Translations under genes and position numbers: made by a program
Assembly (NCBI RefSeq): GCF_900109365.1
Contig: NZ_FNZR01000003.1
Span: forward strand, 496,001-560,000
DNA: 64,000 bases
Direction: 5' to 3'
Source of the DNA: Parapedobacter koreensis
GTDB lineage: Bacteria > Bacteroidota > Bacteroidia > Sphingobacteriales > Sphingobacteriaceae
In this document: in pieces, positions 37,494 to 44,702 of the stretch
Position numbering within the stretch: the first letter of the stretch is position 1
Layout: each line of letters opens with the position of its first letter
The notes under the pieces: generated by a model
What the model was told of the DNA's origin: nothing
What the model saw: only the letters and a program-made list of their open reading frames with translations
Database searches by the model: none

Positions 37494-38228
37494 ATGATTT
37501 ACCGTGCTATCGCTATCGATGACGAACGTTTTGCGCTTGACGACCTCAGGCTTGCACTCAACTATGTGCCCAATGTGACGCTCGTCGCCACATTCCTTAC
37601 CTTCGAAGAAGCTCTGGCGTTTTTATGTGTTGATGGGCCAATGGATATCATTTTCTGCGATCTGGATCTGGATGGCACCGGCAATGTGGATGCCTTGCGT
37701 GGCATTGCAGTGGCCCGGGAACTCAAGGCTTGGTGTACCTTATTTTATTTCTTTACCGGCCATCCGGAATACCGCATCCCTGCTATCGATACGTCTGCGG
37801 CTGGGCATTTGCTCAAGCCGGTAGATCCGGCAAAAATCATGGATGGGGTGGCCTGGTTGGAGCGCATCCGCTTTCGGCAGCCTGCTTTGCCGAAGCAGTT
37901 GCTTGTGCGCGAAAGGGGATCCGGCGTACTGCGATTCGTCGATATGGAAGACATCTGTTGCCTATGTACGCATATCCACGAAAAAAACTACGTGGAGGTA
38001 ATCTGCCATTCGGGGGCACAAATCGTCACGCTTGCCAGCTTGAAAGCTATGCATGCCCGGGTGGCACCTTCCGGCCTGTTCATCCAGCTCAACCAAGGGG
38101 CTGTAGTCGCCAAACAGGCAATCGTATCGGAGTCTGAAGGCATCGTCCTGCTGGCCTCAGGCCATCGGTTTGCTGTCGGAAAGAGTCACGCCAAAGCGTT
38201 TGCCCATTACCTCAGGCAGCTTTCATGA
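37494..38228 (+). CDS. LytTR-family response regulator
   Basis: This 244-aa protein has an N-terminal receiver domain with acidic pocket DD (9-10) and phospho-acceptor D56 (FCDLDLDG). A C-terminal LytTR DNA-binding domain follows (about 140-244, EDICCLCTHIHEKNYVEVI). It is divergent from the HTTM operon, with 171 nt between the starts, and overlaps the following kinase gene as ATGA. The pair probably reads an external signal, perhaps the peptide made next door. The start at 37494 places the receiver domain at the N-terminus. Confidence 0.88.
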   Translation: MIYRAIAIDDERFALDDLRLALNYVPNVTLVATFLTFEEALAFLCVDGPMDIIFCDLDLDGTGNVDALRGIAVARELKAWCTLFYFFTGHPEYRIPAIDTSAAGHLLKPVDPAKIMDGVAWLERIRFRQPALPKQLLVRERGSGVLRFVDMEDICCLCTHIHEKNYVEVICHSGAQIVTLASLKAMHARVAPSGLFIQLNQGAVVAKQAIVSESEGIVLLASGHRFAVGKSHAKAFAHYLRQLS

Positions 38229-39349
38229 GCAGCATGCATAAACGTATACGCATTTGGTGCAAGCGACTCAAGCGACGGCATCCCCTGCCCTGGTGGGGGC
38301 ATGTATGCTTCGTCGCAGCCTATGTGCCGGGGTACCTGTTTTTTCTTGAGCTGGATGAAATGGCAGCGCCAGACGCAACATCAAAGCTGGTCATCGCCGC
38401 GTTGCAATTGTTTTTTTTCTACACGGCTATTCTATTGCTGTTACCTCTGGCTTTCCGGTATCGTCGTGGGCCTATGGCCACGGCGGCATGGATGATGATT
38501 TACCTGGTACTGGATTTTCTGGTAGTGGCTGTTTTTCTTTTTGCAATTAGCGTGGGTTCGGGCGCCATTCAGCTTTATTGGGACGAAGGAGGTGACTGGC
38601 TGTATGACGTCATCAACTTTCCGGCAGTGGCTGTGGCCACCTGCTACCTCGCTGGACTGGCCAGCGTGATCTATCAACTGATCGCTCAGGGCCTGATCTT
38701 CTACCATCATCGGGCTAACCTGACGGTGCTTGTAGACCGCAAGCAGGCGGCCATTCGTGCGTTGGAATTGGAGTGGCGTCGTCTACAGTTGGATCCCCAT
38801 CTGATGGCGGGGTTGCTGTCTCGCATCCGGCTCATGGCTCATCGAGATCCTATGTACACCTGGAAGGCGCTGAATAAGACCATCGCCATCATGCAATACT
38901 ATTGTTCCATTTCGCCCGCTACGCCGGTCATCCCGCTGGCAGAGGAAGTGAAGCAAGTGAGGAATTTCCTCGCCATGGAAACGCTGGGGCATCCAGATAG
39001 TTACTTCCGGTTGCAGGTGGCCGACGAGGCATTGCCCTGCACCATCATCCCCATGCTGTTGCTTATGCTCGTAAAAAACCAGATCAAACACGGTGTATTA
39101 CATGATCGCCAAACACCTGCTGTGCTGTGCGTATCCACCTGCCACGGGGGCAATTGCCTACACATCATTACACTTAACGGTATCAATCGCAGCCCACGCA
39201 CGGAATTTCAAGACACCGGGATAGGACAGAAAAACATCAGATACCGATTGGCGCACTACTATCCCGGTCGCTACATTTTCCGCAGCGGCGAAGATGCTGA
39301 TGGGCGCTACCGCGTGGAAATCTGCATCGGGGCTGGTGAACAAACGTAA
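38225..39349 (+). CDS. LytS/YehU-type sensor histidine kinase
   Basis: This 374-aa membrane kinase has about four TM helices (25-155), a short coiled linker and a His_kinase domain. The phosphate-accepting box reads LQLDPHLMAGLLSRI (H192), a divergent form of the usual QINPHFLFN. The ATP-binding half is better conserved (LLLMLVKNQIKHGV, DTGIGQKNIRYRL). It is translationally coupled to the LytTR regulator. The signal is unknown; the adjacent HTTM operon is the obvious candidate target. Confidence 0.85.
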   Translation: MSSMHKRIRIWCKRLKRRHPLPWWGHVCFVAAYVPGYLFFLELDEMAAPDATSKLVIAALQLFFFYTAILLLLPLAFRYRRGPMATAAWMMIYLVLDFLVVAVFLFAISVGSGAIQLYWDEGGDWLYDVINFPAVAVATCYLAGLASVIYQLIAQGLIFYHHRANLTVLVDRKQAAIRALELEWRRLQLDPHLMAGLLSRIRLMAHRDPMYTWKALNKTIAIMQYYCSISPATPVIPLAEEVKQVRNFLAMETLGHPDSYFRLQVADEALPCTIIPMLLLMLVKNQIKHGVLHDRQTPAVLCVSTCHGGNCLHIITLNGINRSPRTEFQDTGIGQKNIRYRLAHYYPGRYIFRSGEDADGRYRVEICIGAGEQT

Positions 39350-39516
39350 TTTTTAATTAAGTTTGAGGTAACGATTGTTTAACATTCGCCATCCACGTGG
39401 CATACGGCGGTTGGCGGGTTGCAATATACTGGTCTGATTGGCTCAATTTGGAGATAGCATCCCTCACCGCGTTGCTGGGTTTCTGTCATGCCGATGGCGC
39501 TTCAACCCAAAGTGCC

Positions 39517-39801
39517 ATGATTCTACAATTTTTATCTCGTATTATCGAACTATTCAGCGAAGCCGTGGAGCTGCTTCGCGAGATTGCGGGCTTTCTTCGC
39601 CAAAACCACCAATCCGAACCCGTGACACCGGAGTTACTCCGTGATGCCAAGTATGCAGCTGAACGCATTGGCGTGGTGGATAGAACGTTGCGCCGCCTCA
39701 CCAGAAAGGGCATGCTGCCCATACATTCCTATGTCAACCGTAGACGCCGGTTCCGTGAGAACGATATCGAGCGCTGCCGCAGGTTTTACCGTGGGGAATA
39801 G
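39517..39801 (+). CDS. Helix-turn-helix protein (MerR/excisionase-like)
   Basis: This is a 94-aa protein. The N-terminal amphipathic helix (LQFLSRIIELFSEAVELLRE) is followed by a DNA-binding part, AAERIGVVDRTLRRLTRKGM, and a basic end with RRRRFRENDIERCRRFYRG. The pattern is that of excisionase/MerR-type HTH proteins common in Bacteroidota mobile elements. It stands alone at the left edge of the DUF6266 cassette. The frame is open further upstream, but the ATG at 39517 gives a compact domain. Confidence 0.65.
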   Translation: MILQFLSRIIELFSEAVELLREIAGFLRQNHQSEPVTPELLRDAKYAAERIGVVDRTLRRLTRKGMLPIHSYVNRRRRFRENDIERCRRFYRGE

Positions 39802-39809
39802 GCTCCGCA

Positions 39810-39935
39810 TTGGCTTCGGAGCTTCCACCATCCCTGCGCATGGCTTGCGACTGGAAGCCCTGGCTCTCGTAGCCACTGAGGTGCTGCAAGGGTAGGGCGA
39901 GGGTGCAGTAAATCCCGGCGGAGCTCCGAAGCCAA
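39810..39935. repeat. 14-bp inverted repeat in the gap before the DUF6266 genes
   Basis: TTGGCTTCGGAGCT (39810-39823) and AGCTCCGAAGCCAA (39922-39935) are exact complements 98 nt apart. They occupy the left third of a 361-nt gene-free stretch and could be ends of a small element or an RNA stem. Confidence 0.6.
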
Positions 39936-39981
39936 CCCCAAGCCGTCTCTGGGCTAACCCCGTTACATACTCTTGTCGTAG

Positions 39982-40031
39982 ACGGACAGCAAACGGACAC
40001 TTAACGGACAATTTCCGGCTTTGGGCGGACA
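39982..40031 (+). promoter_or_regulatory. Phased CGGACA repeats upstream of the DUF6266 promoter
   Basis: ACGGACA occurs at 39982, 39993 and 40004 with an exact 11-nt period. A fourth CGGACA lies at 40026, 21 nt after the third. One-turn spacing about 50-100 nt before a -7 element (TATGTTTG, 40081-40088) fits an activator binding array. Confidence 0.5.
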
Positions 40032-40080
40032 GTTGCCGGACTATCGCATCCCCGCAGCAGTTTTTTCTTTTTCAGTGGTT

Positions 40081-40088
40081 TATGTTTG
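40081..40088 (+). promoter_or_regulatory. -7 element of the DUF6266 operon
   Basis: TATGTTTG matches TAnnTTTG. The downstream leader holds a hairpin (CTGTC-TCCG-GACAG, with flanking GC pairs), then the ATG at 40163. Confidence 0.45.
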
Positions 40089-40162
40089 TCTCCGTCGTCG
40101 TTAGGCTGTCTCCGGACAGGACGGCGGCGAATGAATAATAAATCATTAAAAAAGAAAACAAT

Positions 40163-40801
40163 ATGGCAAAGTTTATAAACGGTGCGATAGGCACCTTTTC
40201 AGGAAAAGTAGGGAGTATCATCGGCAGTAGCTGGCGCAGTGTCCCTTATATGCGCGGGCTGAGCAAGAAGCGCACGAAGCCTTTTACCGAGGCGCAATTG
40301 GCCCAGCAGCAGCGGTTTGGTTTGATGGGGCAGTTCCTGCTGCCGCTGAAAGGCCTGCTGGAAATCGGACTTGCGAACCTGGACGACTCCACGGCGACGC
40401 TCTTCAACCAGGCGATGGCGCTCAATCTTCCGGCCGTCACGGGCACTTATCCCGATTTCGGTATTGACTACGCGGGGATACAGTTCAGCAAAGGCGGTCT
40501 GGAACCGCTCCGCGGTGTGACGATCACCCACGAGGGGGAAACAGCCACGGTGTCCTGGAATCCGGTGGCCAACCGCTTCAGCGGCAATGGGGATGACGAG
40601 GTATATGTGCTGTTGTATGACCGCGAGTTGAACCTGTTTTATACCTCTGATGAGATAGCCGCACGTTCTGCCGGGCAGGCAGACATTCCGCTGGATGCGG
40701 ATACTGCTGGCCACATGGCCGATACCTGGCTGTTTGCTGTGGCACGTGATGGCAGTCGTGTATCCAACACCGTATACGGGGGATCGCTCATGCTTGGCTA
40801 A
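40163..40801 (+). CDS. DUF6266-family protein, copy 1
   Basis: This 212-aa protein has the family N-terminus (MAKFINGAIGTFSGKVGSII, then WRSVPYMRGLSKKRTKPF), a helical part with QQRFGLMGQFLLPLKGLLEIG, and a C-terminal beta domain resembling an Ig or fibronectin fold (VTITHEGETATVSWNPV). There is no signal peptide. The function of DUF6266 is unknown to me; genes often occur in tandem in accessory regions. A paralogue follows 65 nt later, separated by a tRNA T-arm mimic. Confidence 0.8.
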   Translation: MAKFINGAIGTFSGKVGSIIGSSWRSVPYMRGLSKKRTKPFTEAQLAQQQRFGLMGQFLLPLKGLLEIGLANLDDSTATLFNQAMALNLPAVTGTYPDFGIDYAGIQFSKGGLEPLRGVTITHEGETATVSWNPVANRFSGNGDDEVYVLLYDRELNLFYTSDEIAARSAGQADIPLDADTAGHMADTWLFAVARDGSRVSNTVYGGSLMLG

Positions 40802-40822
40802 CGGGTAATGGTTGTATAATCC

Positions 40823-40850
40823 GGGCCGGGGGTTCGAATCCCCCGGCCCA
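40823..40850 (+). repeat. tRNA T-arm-like perfect hairpin between the DUF6266 genes
   Basis: GGGCCGGGGG (40823-40832) and CCCCCGGCCC (40840-40849) form a 10-bp perfect stem around TTCGAAT, an authentic T-loop sequence, followed by A. The 3' part reads like a tRNA T-arm plus acceptor end, but no 5' acceptor, D-arm or valid anticodon arm is found upstream, so it is not a complete tRNA. Confidence 0.7.
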
Positions 40851-40866
40851 TTTAAAACAGGCACTT

Positions 40867-41499
40867 ATGGCAAAAATGATTGATTTATTTACGTTTTCGG
40901 GTAGGCTGGGGGATATGGTGGGCTGCATGGGTCCCTCGGGATTTTATGTGCGGAGCCGGCCACGAAAATCCACAAAACCCCCGACGATCCGCCAGTTGGA
41001 AACGCGGGCGCGGATGGCGTTGGTAGCGAAATTTCTGAATCCGATCCGTGAACTTATCTCTCTGGGCTTTGCTTCCCAGCAGGATCGCAGGTCTAAGGCG
41101 GGGGCTTTCGGAAGGGCTACGGCACATGCCCTACGGAAGGCAGTGGCGGGCACGTATCCCGACCTATCCATCGATCCGGGGGAGGTGCTGCTGAGCAGGG
41201 GCGGTTTGGCGGGATTGGGCAAACCGGCCCTTGCTGTGGCAGAGCCATCGCTGACCGTCACGTGGGTACCGTATACGGATCGGATGCGCGCTTTTGCGGA
41301 CGATACGGTCTATGCTGTGGCCTACCATGCAGATGCCGGTGCACTGGCTACCGGTATAGCCACCCGCGGTAGCGGTACAGTGAACATCGACATTTCAGGC
41401 GAGCGAGCGGGAAGTGAATTGCTGGTGTATGTCTGTGTGGCCGAACGTGACCATCGGGAGTTTTCCAACAGTCAGTTCCTGGGTATAGCCTACACTTGA
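40867..41499 (+). CDS. DUF6266-family protein, copy 2
   Basis: This 210-aa paralogue of the preceding gene shares the N-terminal FSGRLGDMVGCMGPSGFYVR region, then RQLETRARMALVAKFLNPIR, AGTYPDLSIDPGEVLLSRGG and the C-terminal beta domain (LTVTWVPYTD). Divergence between copies is high outside the motifs, so the duplication is old. The second copy has a cysteine in the N-terminal glycine loop. Function unknown. It probably shares a transcript with copy 1 and DUF5675. Confidence 0.78.
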   Translation: MAKMIDLFTFSGRLGDMVGCMGPSGFYVRSRPRKSTKPPTIRQLETRARMALVAKFLNPIRELISLGFASQQDRRSKAGAFGRATAHALRKAVAGTYPDLSIDPGEVLLSRGGLAGLGKPALAVAEPSLTVTWVPYTDRMRAFADDTVYAVAYHADAGALATGIATRGSGTVNIDISGERAGSELLVYVCVAERDHREFSNSQFLGIAYT

Positions 41500-41530
41500 A
41501 ACAAAAATTAAAAAGAATAAAAAAACAATA

Positions 41531-42007
41531 ATGAACGAGATAAAGATTATCCGCGTGGCGCAGGGAAAAAACAGTACCCTCAGCCACCTCTATATCGGAG
41601 GCCTCTTCGCCTGCTACTTGCTGGAAGACAGCGTACGTAAGGAGAAGATACAGGGACTTACTTGCATCCCTGAGGGGGAATACCTTCTGTCGCTCAATTC
41701 CTGGGCGGGGATGAATGCCAAGTACGCTCCGAAGTACCCGAAGCTTCATCAGGGCATGATAGAAATCACTGAAATACCCAATTACCAGTTGGTCTTCATC
41801 CACATTGGCAACTACCATACGCAGACAGCGGGTTGTCCGCTCACCGGGTCGTACTGGCAGTTGCTGGATGGCGATTATCAGGTGATGCACTCTACGGCTG
41901 CTTATAAGTATGTGTACCCGCTATTAGTGGGGGAGATCGGGAAGGGGAATAATAGGATTGAGGTTTTAAACCAGTGCTCCACGTCTGGATCTCCGTCGCT
42001 TCGCTAG
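41531..42007 (+). CDS. DUF5675-family protein with a YkuD-like H...GC motif
   Basis: This 158-aa protein has the DUF5675 look: LEDSVRKEKIQGLTCIPEGEY in the middle, then FIHIGNYHTQTAGCPLTG. In that segment H91, H96 and G101-C102 resemble the catalytic histidine and S/T-x-GC cysteine of L,D-transpeptidases, which suggests a cysteine-type peptidoglycan enzyme; this is inference. The natural end seems to be near NRIEVL. The last residues are encoded by the left arm of an 80-nt palindrome. It is the third gene of the DUF6266 cassette. Confidence 0.7.
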   Translation: MNEIKIIRVAQGKNSTLSHLYIGGLFACYLLEDSVRKEKIQGLTCIPEGEYLLSLNSWAGMNAKYAPKYPKLHQGMIEITEIPNYQLVFIHIGNYHTQTAGCPLTGSYWQLLDGDYQVMHSTAAYKYVYPLLVGEIGKGNNRIEVLNQCSTSGSPSLR

Positions 42008-42041
42008 GATCTCCTAGGTCGTGGATCGCTGGTTTAAAACC
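41962..42041. repeat. 80-nt palindromic element at the 3' end of the DUF5675 gene
   Basis: The outer arms GGTTTTAAACCAG (41962-41974) and CTGGTTTAAAACC (42029-42041) are exact complements. Inside are TCCACG (41978-41983) and CGTGGA (42020-42025). The centre holds two direct copies of GGATCTCC. The element supplies the final codons of the DUF5675 gene, as an inserted REP-like repeat would. Confidence 0.75.
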
Positions 42042-42121
42042 GGAATGGGGAGGGCAGGGGTTTTTAATTCCCACTCAAGCAGGCGTAAAACTAAAGATGA
42101 ATTTTTAATAAAACAAAAATC

Positions 42122-42370
42122 ATGAAAACAGAAGTAGATAAAATAAATGACAAAGTCATTGGACAGGCCGAAGCGGGCAAGCCGACGGTATATAACCGGA
42201 TAAGGGAGGGCTTGGCGCTGGCCAGCCAGTTGATCATCGCTTCGCCGCTGGGGCTCCCCGCCAAGGTAGTGGCCGTGGCCAAGTATGTGGCTCTGGCAAT
42301 GGGCATACTGGACGCCGTGGAAAGCGCAGGCCGGAAAGGAGCGGATACCGATGAGAAACAATCTGAATAA
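42122..42370 (+). CDS. Small holin-like hypothetical protein
   Basis: This 82-aa protein is charged at both ends. A central apolar stretch (LALASQLIIASPLGLPAKVV, then AKYVALAMGILDAV) could form one long or two short membrane helices. That layout recalls holin-like proteins that follow a wall-degrading enzyme, but there is no direct match. It is the last gene of the DUF6266/DUF5675 cassette and is followed by a terminator. Confidence 0.5.
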   Translation: MKTEVDKINDKVIGQAEAGKPTVYNRIREGLALASQLIIASPLGLPAKVVAVAKYVALAMGILDAVESAGRKGADTDEKQSE

Positions 42371-42394
42371 AAGGCGTAAGCGATAGTGTCAGTT

Positions 42395-42437
42395 AGCCAC
42401 CGCTGCGGTTATATCTCCGAGCGGTGGTTGGTTTTTT
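42395..42437 (+). terminator. Rho-independent terminator ending the DUF6266 cassette
   Basis: The arms 42395-42404 and 42420-42429 (CCACCGCT/AGCGGTGG core) are followed by six T at 42432-42437. Confidence 0.75.
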
Positions 42438-42515
42438 CTGTGGTTATTATCAGTGTTTTAAGCTTCTATTTCTTAGCTGTAAGTTGCTAATTAATCGGAT
42501 CGCAGAGACGAGAAT

Positions 42516-43346
42516 TTACCGTCCAATAAACACCGGTATTTTGGCCTGCATGACTATTTCTTTGGATAAACTCTTGTCAAGCAATCGATCGAATAGGTTG
42601 CGTTCAGCCATGGTAATTGCAAGGATATCACCGCTTAATGTGTCTATGACTTTTTGAACAATGGTGATGTTTTCTTTGCCATGCACTAATTTCCAGTCGA
42701 TATTTACGATAGGGGTGTTGGCCTGCAATTCCATGGTATACGCGGCCAACTTTTTAAAATCTTCATCCTTTGGTTGCTGCTCTTTTTCATGGATATGCAC
42801 TACCCAATAATTGATTTGTTCGCTACCAAATAGTGAATACAAGGAGGTGATAGTTTGGTGGTCTTCTGGACGATAGTCTGTAAAGAACGCGATATTAGCG
42901 AGATCAATGTGCTCTGCACCGATAGGTACCGCCAGCAGGGGAATAGACAGCGATTCGGCTACATCATACGTATTGGTGCCGATAAACTGGTATTTTAAGC
43001 CTGTAGCTCCTCCGGTGCTCATTACGATCAAGTCTACAGAAATTTCCTTGGTCAGTTCGCGTATCAGGCCAACAATGTTTCCTCTTTGGCAAATGGTTTT
43101 TATCGTTACATCGAAGAAAAAGCCCGAAACATCTTTCAGGAAAGAAGCCATGCCGTGTTCGGCCTCTTCCAAAGCACGTTGCTCGTCCCGCTCATTGTCA
43201 TTTTCACTTTGGAAGCCTGACTGAAATGCCGTATAGGCATGAAATAAATAAACAGTAGCGTTTGATTGCTGAGCCAAACGCAGCGCGCTTTCGGCAGATT
43301 TTAGCGCATATTCAGAAAAATCAGTGGGTACTAATATGTTGTTCAT
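42516..43346 (-). CDS. Universal stress protein, tandem UspA domains (first NhaA-Usp locus)
   Basis: This 276-aa protein has two UspA folds. The first begins MNNILVPTDFSEYALKSAESALRLA, with an ATP-loop-like STGGATGLKYQFIGTNTYDV; the second, more degenerate, domain occupies about 150-276. It overlaps the 3' end of the nhaA gene by 26 nt, so the two are coupled. A second NhaA-Usp pair lies at 51.4-53.7 kb. It is likely cytoplasmic and nucleotide-binding, and may sense stress for the antiporter. Confidence 0.85.
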   Translation of the reverse strand: MNNILVPTDFSEYALKSAESALRLAQQSNATVYLFHAYTAFQSGFQSENDNERDEQRALEEAEHGMASFLKDVSGFFFDVTIKTICQRGNIVGLIRELTKEISVDLIVMSTGGATGLKYQFIGTNTYDVAESLSIPLLAVPIGAEHIDLANIAFFTDYRPEDHQTITSLYSLFGSEQINYWVVHIHEKEQQPKDEDFKKLAAYTMELQANTPIVNIDWKLVHGKENITIVQKVIDTLSGDILAITMAERNLFDRLLDKSLSKEIVMQAKIPVFIGR

Positions 43347-44559
43347 CCGCTTTTAGGCTCGTGGATTCTTGGTGGACGTTGTTTTTTTGACGCTTGGCAA
43401 TTACGGTAAGGACTAAAGCGCCGGATATTCCAGACAATAGGGAAGCCGATAGAATAGCAAATTTGGCTTGGGCCAGCAAAGTCTGGTTGCCGAAAAATGA
43501 CAGTACAGCAATGAAAATGGACATGGTAAATCCGATGCCTGCCAACATTCCCACACCCCATAAGTGCTTCCATTGCGCTTTATGCGGTTTGGAGCATATC
43601 CCCAGCTTTACCGATAACCAGGATACAGAAAAGATTCCCAAAGGCTTGCCGAGAAACAATCCCAATACGATCCCCAAGCCTAAGGGTGTGACCAGCCCGC
43701 TTACCATGCCTTCTTCGAAAGTAATGTTCGTATTTGCCAATGCGAAAATAGGCATAATGATCAAGTTTACAGGTTTGGAAAGCGCATGGGCCAAGGTTTC
43801 CAGTGGAGGATGCTTTGCTTTTCCCGGTTTTGCAGGTATGGCAAAGGCTGTGAGCACACCAGCGATAGTCGCATGTATCCCCGAATGATGGATAAAATAC
43901 CATATGACCAAACCGGGGATTAGATAAAAAGCCAAGTGCTTGATGCCGATTTTATTGAATACCAGCAACAGCGAGAATACCAATCCGGCATATAACAAGT
44001 AATTATAGTGCAACTCGGTAGCATAAAAAAGGGCAATTACCACGATGGCCATTAAATCATCCACAATGGCCAATGCCGCCAAAAATACTTTAAGCGATAA
44101 GGGTACACGGTCGCCCAGCAATGTCACGATGGCCAATGCGAATGCGATATCCGTTGCCATGGGAGTGGCCCAGCCCGCTGCGGTTTCCCGGTTGAAATTG
44201 AAGATCGTAAAAATGAGGGCAGGAGCAAGAACACCACCTAATGCGCCGATAATCGGGAGTGCGGCTTGTTTTGGAGACGCCAGTTCCCCATCGATCAGTT
44301 CTCGCTTGATTTCCAAGCCAACCAACAAAAAGAAAATGGCCATGAGCCCATCGTTTATCCACAGCAACAACGGGTACTTGAGCTGTATCCCAAGGATTTG
44401 ATAGCCCATTTCGTGATTTAACAACGTCTCAAAGTTGCCGCTCAACGATGAGTTTGCGATGATGAGCGAAAAAACCACACATCCAATTAAGATGATTCCG
44501 GGTCCGGTGCTGGAATGAATAAAATTCTTAATCTTGCTTAATACCATATCCATCGACAT
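43321..44559 (-). CDS. nhaA: Na+/H+ antiporter NhaA, copy 1
   Basis: This is a 412-aa inner-membrane antiporter with about twelve TM helices. The ion-binding aspartate pair is in LAALAIVDDLMAIVVIALFY. Other NhaA signatures include INDGLMAIFFLLVGLEIKRE and GIGFTMSIFI. It exchanges H+ for Na+ and helps in salt and alkali tolerance. It is coupled to the downstream Usp gene. A second copy of similar length is encoded on the other strand 7 kb away. Confidence 0.94.
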   Translation of the reverse strand: MSMDMVLSKIKNFIHSSTGPGIILIGCVVFSLIIANSSLSGNFETLLNHEMGYQILGIQLKYPLLLWINDGLMAIFFLLVGLEIKRELIDGELASPKQAALPIIGALGGVLAPALIFTIFNFNRETAAGWATPMATDIAFALAIVTLLGDRVPLSLKVFLAALAIVDDLMAIVVIALFYATELHYNYLLYAGLVFSLLLVFNKIGIKHLAFYLIPGLVIWYFIHHSGIHATIAGVLTAFAIPAKPGKAKHPPLETLAHALSKPVNLIIMPIFALANTNITFEEGMVSGLVTPLGLGIVLGLFLGKPLGIFSVSWLSVKLGICSKPHKAQWKHLWGVGMLAGIGFTMSIFIAVLSFFGNQTLLAQAKFAILSASLLSGISGALVLTVIAKRQKNNVHQESTSLKADEQHISTH

Positions 44560-44702
44560 AACACAAATGTAGTGTTTGTCTGGTTACATAAGTAATGATT
44601 TTTTATATTATTTCGTGTTTTGTTGATAAATTGTTGGCGATTTACACGATTTGTTTGTTGAAATGTAATAATTGTGATGCACCTGAACTTCATGTCATCA
44701 AC

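Noticed and set aside
40777-40850. Complete tRNA gene between the DUF6266 paralogues
   Set aside because: Only the T-arm and acceptor-like 3' part are present; no matching 5' acceptor strand or D-arm was found.
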